DNA of 9,886 nucleotides from Synergistaceae bacterium (GTDB taxonomy: Bacteria > Synergistota > Synergistia > Synergistales > Aminobacteriaceae). Position 1 is the first letter of the stretch; each line of letters begins with the position of its first letter. The stretch covers positions 1 to 9,886 of the forward strand of contig JAAYJB010000371.1 in assembly GCA_012523155.1 (NCBI GenBank), given 5' to 3'. The notes under the pieces are model-generated. The model worked only from the letters and a program-made list of their open reading frames with translations. It was not told where the DNA came from and ran no database searches. Shown here piece by piece: positions 7,036 through 9,886 of this stretch. A program made the translations under genes and the position numbers.

Positions 7036-7737
7036 GTGTCTCACTTGGAAGAAGTGTTGACAGTGGCAAATTCCATGGGAGCTTGGATCACGGCAGCACC
7101 TATCGTCATTATTGCTCTTGTTCAGGTGCTGCTCTACTATCGGCAGATCTACCATGCGGCGGATGCGGTGAATCTCACCCGCAATCAGCTTTCACAGGCC
7201 TTCCGCACAGGGATGGTGACATCCATCGGGCCCGTGGTGGCTATTTTCATTATCATGGTTGGTCTTATGTCAGTCATCGGCGCACCGATGGCCTGGATGC
7301 GGCTGGCAGTTATAGGAGCCGCACCGACCGAACTGACCGCCGCCACGCTGGGCGCAGACGCCATGGGCGTCAAGTTCGGAGGAGAGGGATACAACCTTCA
7401 GGTCATGGCCGTATCCTGGTGGACCATGGCCATCAACGGTGTCGGCTGGCTGCTGCTGGTTGGCCTCTTCGCCCACAAGTTGGAGGACGTCCGTGAAAAG
7501 GTCGGGGGCGGAGACACCAAGTGGCTGGGTATCCTTTCCACTGCAGCAATGATCGGTGTTTTCGGCTACCTGAACAGCCGCAATATAGTCGCAATGGGCG
7601 GTCCGCTCATCGCGGCAGTTACTGGCGGCATTGCAATGGTCATCCTGCTTCAAATCGCGAAAAAACTTCCCCAGATCAAGGAATACACCCTGGGCATAGC
7701 CATGCTGATCGGCATGTTTACCGCCATGTTCTTCTAG
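7036..7737 (+). CDS. DUF5058-family multi-pass membrane protein, putative transporter subunit
   Basis: This 233-residue, highly hydrophobic protein looks to me like the DUF5058 family, judged from memory of its sequence style; no function is established that I know of. Membrane segments are likely near residues 17-36, 60-82, 124-146, 163-179, 187-207 and 216-233. Between the second and third, a Gly/Ala/Thr-rich stretch (SVIGAPMAWMRLAVIGAAPTE, about 79-99) could be a re-entrant or substrate-path segment. Polar signatures include RNQLSQAFRTGM (49-60) and an SWW motif at 127-129. There is no signal peptide or nucleotide-binding motif. The GTG start at 7036 has GAGAGG (7022-7027) at a good distance; TTG 7045 is an alternative. 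The partner gene follows closely. The pairing of two small integral membrane proteins behind a soluble hydrolase suggests a two-subunit permease for the hydrolase's substrate, which is inference. Confidence 0.85.
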   Translation: MSHLEEVLTVANSMGAWITAAPIVIIALVQVLLYYRQIYHAADAVNLTRNQLSQAFRTGMVTSIGPVVAIFIIMVGLMSVIGAPMAWMRLAVIGAAPTELTAATLGADAMGVKFGGEGYNLQVMAVSWWTMAINGVGWLLLVGLFAHKLEDVREKVGGGDTKWLGILSTAAMIGVFGYLNSRNIVAMGGPLIAAVTGGIAMVILLQIAKKLPQIKEYTLGIAMLIGMFTAMFF

Positions 7738-7756
7738 AGAAGGAGAGGTGACTGAA

Positions 7757-8434
7757 ATGGCAGCGGAACAGATCAACGAACAAAAATATCACGAAGTATG
7801 GACGACACCGGTCATCAGGATGGGCATGGCCACCATGCTCATAGCCTGCGTTTTGAGCTTCATTCCCCTCATCTACCTGTACATGGTCCACGGGATCCTG
7901 CCTCCCTTCGGACCGTCGCTGGCTGCGTGGGGACTGGTAGCCTCGGTTTTCGGGGCTTTCTACATTGTGGAACCTATTTCCTACTACCCTATACTAGGGC
8001 TGGCAGGCACCTATATCTCTTTCCTGAGCGGCAACATCTCGAACCTCCGGCTTCCCTGCTCCGCCATGGCCCAGGAGGTCGTTGGAGTACAGGAAGGAAC
8101 GAAGCAGGCCGAAATCATCGGGACCATGGGGATCATCGGCTCGGTTATCACAAACCTTATCGGCGTCACCCTCGCCGCATTTGTAGGTTCATGGCTGATC
8201 GGACTCTTCCCGGCATTCGTTGCAGACGCGTTCAGAAAGTACACGGCGCCTGCAATTTTCGGGGCAGTTTTCGGGCAGTTCGCCATGAGACAGCCGAAGC
8301 TCGCACCTTTCGCCCTTGTCATCCCGCTGGGGCTGCTCTATATCAAGGCTCCTATCTGGCTGGTCATCCTGGCCGCAGTTTTTGGCACCATAATTATTTC
8401 AAGAGTGTTCTATAAGATGAAAATCATCCACTGA
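7757..8434 (+). CDS. Multi-pass membrane protein, putative partner of the DUF5058 protein
   Basis: I do not recognise a named family. The 225-residue product has a polar N-terminus of about 18 residues and then six or seven hydrophobic segments near 20-44, 54-73, 76-92, 119-145, 162-175, 183-196 and 198-217. Striking polar or Gly-rich stretches are VEPISYYPILGLAGTY (71-86) and SGNISNLRLPCSAMAQE (91-107). Such loops inside membrane helices often form a substrate or ion path. The C-terminus is short and basic. It lies 19 bases after the DUF5058 stop. GAGGTGA at 7745-7751 sits 5 bases before ATG 7757, so that start is preferred over the in-frame GTG at 7748, which overlaps the Shine-Dalgarno. 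A terminator follows the stop, so this is the last gene of the operon. A role as the second half of a heteromeric transporter is inference from adjacency and similar size. Confidence 0.82.
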   Translation: MAAEQINEQKYHEVWTTPVIRMGMATMLIACVLSFIPLIYLYMVHGILPPFGPSLAAWGLVASVFGAFYIVEPISYYPILGLAGTYISFLSGNISNLRLPCSAMAQEVVGVQEGTKQAEIIGTMGIIGSVITNLIGVTLAAFVGSWLIGLFPAFVADAFRKYTAPAIFGAVFGQFAMRQPKLAPFALVIPLGLLYIKAPIWLVILAAVFGTIIISRVFYKMKIIH

Positions 8435-8450
8435 TCTTTTTCTTTCCTCC

Positions 8451-8480
8451 AAACCCGGGGCTCGCGAGCCCCGGGTTTTT
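8451..8480 (+). terminator. Strong intrinsic terminator after the hydrolase-membrane protein operon
   Basis: AAACCCGGGGCTCG (8451-8464) is followed at once by its exact reverse complement (8465-8478), a 28-base perfect palindrome. In RNA this folds as a 12-bp stem with a CGCG loop, and T residues run from 8476 to 8480. It begins 17 bases after the last stop of the operon. Confidence 0.93.
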
Positions 8481-8504
8481 ATTACCCTCAGTCAAGGTTC
8501 CGCA

Positions 8505-8518
8505 TTTCTTCGAAGAAA
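8505..8518. promoter_or_regulatory. Palindrome, possible operator upstream of the TolC-like gene
   Basis: TTTCTTCGAAGAAA is a perfect 14-base palindrome located 80 bases before the ATG at 8598. A weaker TACAAT at 8559-8564 could be a -10 box, but no -35 is convincing. A CCTCTT/AAGAGG hairpin (8539-8556) lies between. The position fits a regulator site, but nothing in the window identifies the protein. Confidence 0.3.
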
Positions 8519-8597
8519 AAACTGCGCCAAATACGGAGCCTCTTCGGGAAAAGAGGAATACAATAGTCCCGGAGATATGATGAAGGGGATGACGCCC

Positions 8598-9857
8598 ATG
8601 AAGAAAAACCGATCGATTGCAGCTTTCCTTGTCTTGCTGGGAATTTTTTTTTCCATAGGTATGCTCCGGCCTGCCTATGGAAATGAGCGAACAATAACGA
8701 TTGAAGAATGTCTCGCCCTCGCTGAGGCGAATCACCCTGCCCTCGAAGAAGCCAGGGCCGCGCTTGCAGGACAGCAGGCAAGGCTCGGCCAGGTCAAGGT
8801 AAGCAACGCACTGAAAGGGAATCTCTCCGCATCAAGTTCCAGGAATTCCGGCAGCGACGGCTCCTATTCCACGTCCTTCTCCGTGAGCAAGCTGCTCTCC
8901 GACTCCGGCAAGAACGCCCTGGAACGGAAAAGCCAGGGGCTGTCGGTGGATGCCGCCGCTGAGTCCCAGCGGGAAACCCTGCTCTCGGTTCGTACCAGCG
9001 TCAAGGAAGCATACTACGGGCTTCTTCTCGCCATCCTGAGACGTGACCAGGCTGAGGAGACGGTAAAGACCTACAAGAAGCACCTCGACAAGGCCAGGGG
9101 CTTCTACGATGCCGGGATAGTCGCAAAATTCGACGTCACCAAGGCTGAGGTAGACCTAAGCAATGCCAGGCTCGACCTGCTTTCAGCCAAATCGACCCTG
9201 GAGACTGCACGGGCAGCCCTTTCAAGGGCTGTCGGCGTACCTCTTGGCAATATTGATCCCGTTTCCGGATTCCGGCCTTCCATGGTACTGCCTGATGAGC
9301 GTTTCGCTCTCGAGCAGGCGATGGAGAACCGCCCCGACTTCCGAACCGCAAGGCTGAAAAGCCAGGCGGGGAAACTCGGCATATCCATTGCCGCCAAGGG
9401 AAACGCCGCCACGATCTCCCTCACGGGGTCCGCAGGGCTTTCGGGTACGGGTCTTCCTCCCGACGACGATTTCCGCGTGGGGGTCACCCTTTCCGTTCCG
9501 GTCTTCGACGGGGGGCTGAACGACTACAGGATCTCTGAGGCACGGGCGTCATCCGACGGACTATTGGCCTCGCAGAAAAAGCTAGAGCAGACAATCCATT
9601 ATGAGGTGCGCTCTTCGATTCTCGCCGTTCAGGAGGCTGAGGCCAGGATTCCGGCAGCGGAACTGCTCGTCCGTCAGGCCGAGGAAAACCTCACTCTAGC
9701 CGAAGGCCGGTACGAGATGGGAGTTGGCAACATCCTGGAAGTTGCTGATGCTCTTCTAGCCTTTAACTCGGCGAAGGTGAGCCATTTCCAGGCACTCCAC
9801 GACTACAGTAAGGCTGTCTCAACGCTTGAAAAGACCCTAGGAGGTGAATTCCAATGA
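8598..9857 (+). CDS. TolC-like outer membrane efflux protein (OMF family)
   Basis: This 419-residue protein would form the trimeric outer-membrane channel and periplasmic tunnel of a tripartite export system. A signal peptide is clear: MKKNR, a hydrophobic core at about 8-22, and AYG at 26-28 as a likely cleavage site. The mature part opens with TITIEECLALAEANHPALEEA, the typical start of OMF proteins. The internal duplication of the family shows in two matching helical units, FYDAGIVAKFDVTKAEVDL (169-187) and RYEMGVGNILEVADALLAF (371-389). Each follows a long coiled-coil helix. GVTLSVPVFDGGLNDY near 295-310 is the second beta-strand region. It is at the short end for the family. AAGGGGATGA at 8583-8592 best supports ATG 8598; ATG 8577 and 8580 are in-frame alternatives with GGAG in front. 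Its stop overlaps the next ATG. It may serve the RND pump at 1233-5561 or the system that follows. Confidence 0.93.
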   Translation: MKKNRSIAAFLVLLGIFFSIGMLRPAYGNERTITIEECLALAEANHPALEEARAALAGQQARLGQVKVSNALKGNLSASSSRNSGSDGSYSTSFSVSKLLSDSGKNALERKSQGLSVDAAAESQRETLLSVRTSVKEAYYGLLLAILRRDQAEETVKTYKKHLDKARGFYDAGIVAKFDVTKAEVDLSNARLDLLSAKSTLETARAALSRAVGVPLGNIDPVSGFRPSMVLPDERFALEQAMENRPDFRTARLKSQAGKLGISIAAKGNAATISLTGSAGLSGTGLPPDDDFRVGVTLSVPVFDGGLNDYRISEARASSDGLLASQKKLEQTIHYEVRSSILAVQEAEARIPAAELLVRQAEENLTLAEGRYEMGVGNILEVADALLAFNSAKVSHFQALHDYSKAVSTLEKTLGGEFQ

Positions 9858-9886
9858 AAAAAGTATTTGCACTTCTTCTGCTCATC
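9854..9886 (+). CDS. Start of a translationally coupled exported protein, 3' end outside window
   Basis: Only 11 codons are visible: MKKVFALLLLI, a basic start plus hydrophobic core typical of a signal peptide or membrane anchor. The ATG overlaps the TolC-like stop as ATGA. A full anti-16S match, AGGAGGTGA (9839-9847), lies 6 bases ahead, so the start is very well supported. After an OMF gene, a periplasmic adaptor or another envelope protein is the likeliest product, but this cannot be shown from 11 residues. Confidence 0.75.
   Translation, partial: MKKVFALLLLI

Noticed and set aside
7798..8415. 205-codon + strand open frame in another frame
   Set aside because: It overlaps the 225-aa membrane protein almost entirely; it is rich in His, Arg and Gly without domain signs, while the other frame has clear membrane segments and a good RBS.
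1..9886. Insertion sequences, attachment sites, CRISPR repeats, tRNA or rRNA genes
   Set aside because: No direct repeats in series, transposase-like frames, terminal inverted repeats or RNA-gene signatures were found by reading both strands.

Overview
The window reads as a chromosomal stretch of a moderately GC-rich, Gram-negative bacterium. Inner-membrane RND efflux parts, periplasmic adaptor parts and a TolC-type outer-membrane protein all imply two membranes. Two M20-family amidohydrolases and a hydrolase/DUF5058 cluster suggest an amino-acid- or peptide-fermenting anaerobe. The combination, with frequent AGG arginine codons, reminds me of Synergistota. That placement is inference from gene content, not a proven assignment. 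Every recognised gene lies on the + strand, and I see no tRNA, rRNA, CRISPR array or mobile element.

Layout. (1) 1-840: 3' part of an M20D amidohydrolase whose start lies outside the window. (2) 841-1232: a 392-base gap with two promoter-like sequences and several hairpins. (3) 1233-5561: a two-gene efflux operon, adaptor (MFP) then RND permease, closed by an intrinsic terminator at 5575-5608. (4) 5703-8434: a probable three-gene operon of a carbamoylase/allantoate-amidohydrolase-type M20 hydrolase, a DUF5058 multi-pass membrane protein and a second multi-pass membrane protein I cannot name, closed by a strong terminator at 8451-8480. (5) 8598-9886: a TolC-like outer-membrane efflux protein, translationally coupled through an ATGA overlap to a gene of which only a signal-peptide-like start is visible.

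How they may work together. The adaptor and permease would form the inner-membrane and periplasmic parts of a tripartite efflux pump. They have no outer-membrane channel in their own operon. The TolC-like gene 3 kb downstream could serve them, or could belong to a second system that begins at the right edge. In the middle operon, two small membrane proteins follow a cytosolic amide or carbamoyl hydrolase. The simplest reading is a two-subunit permease that brings in the hydrolase's substrate. This is the least characterised part of the window and the best candidate for an undescribed system.
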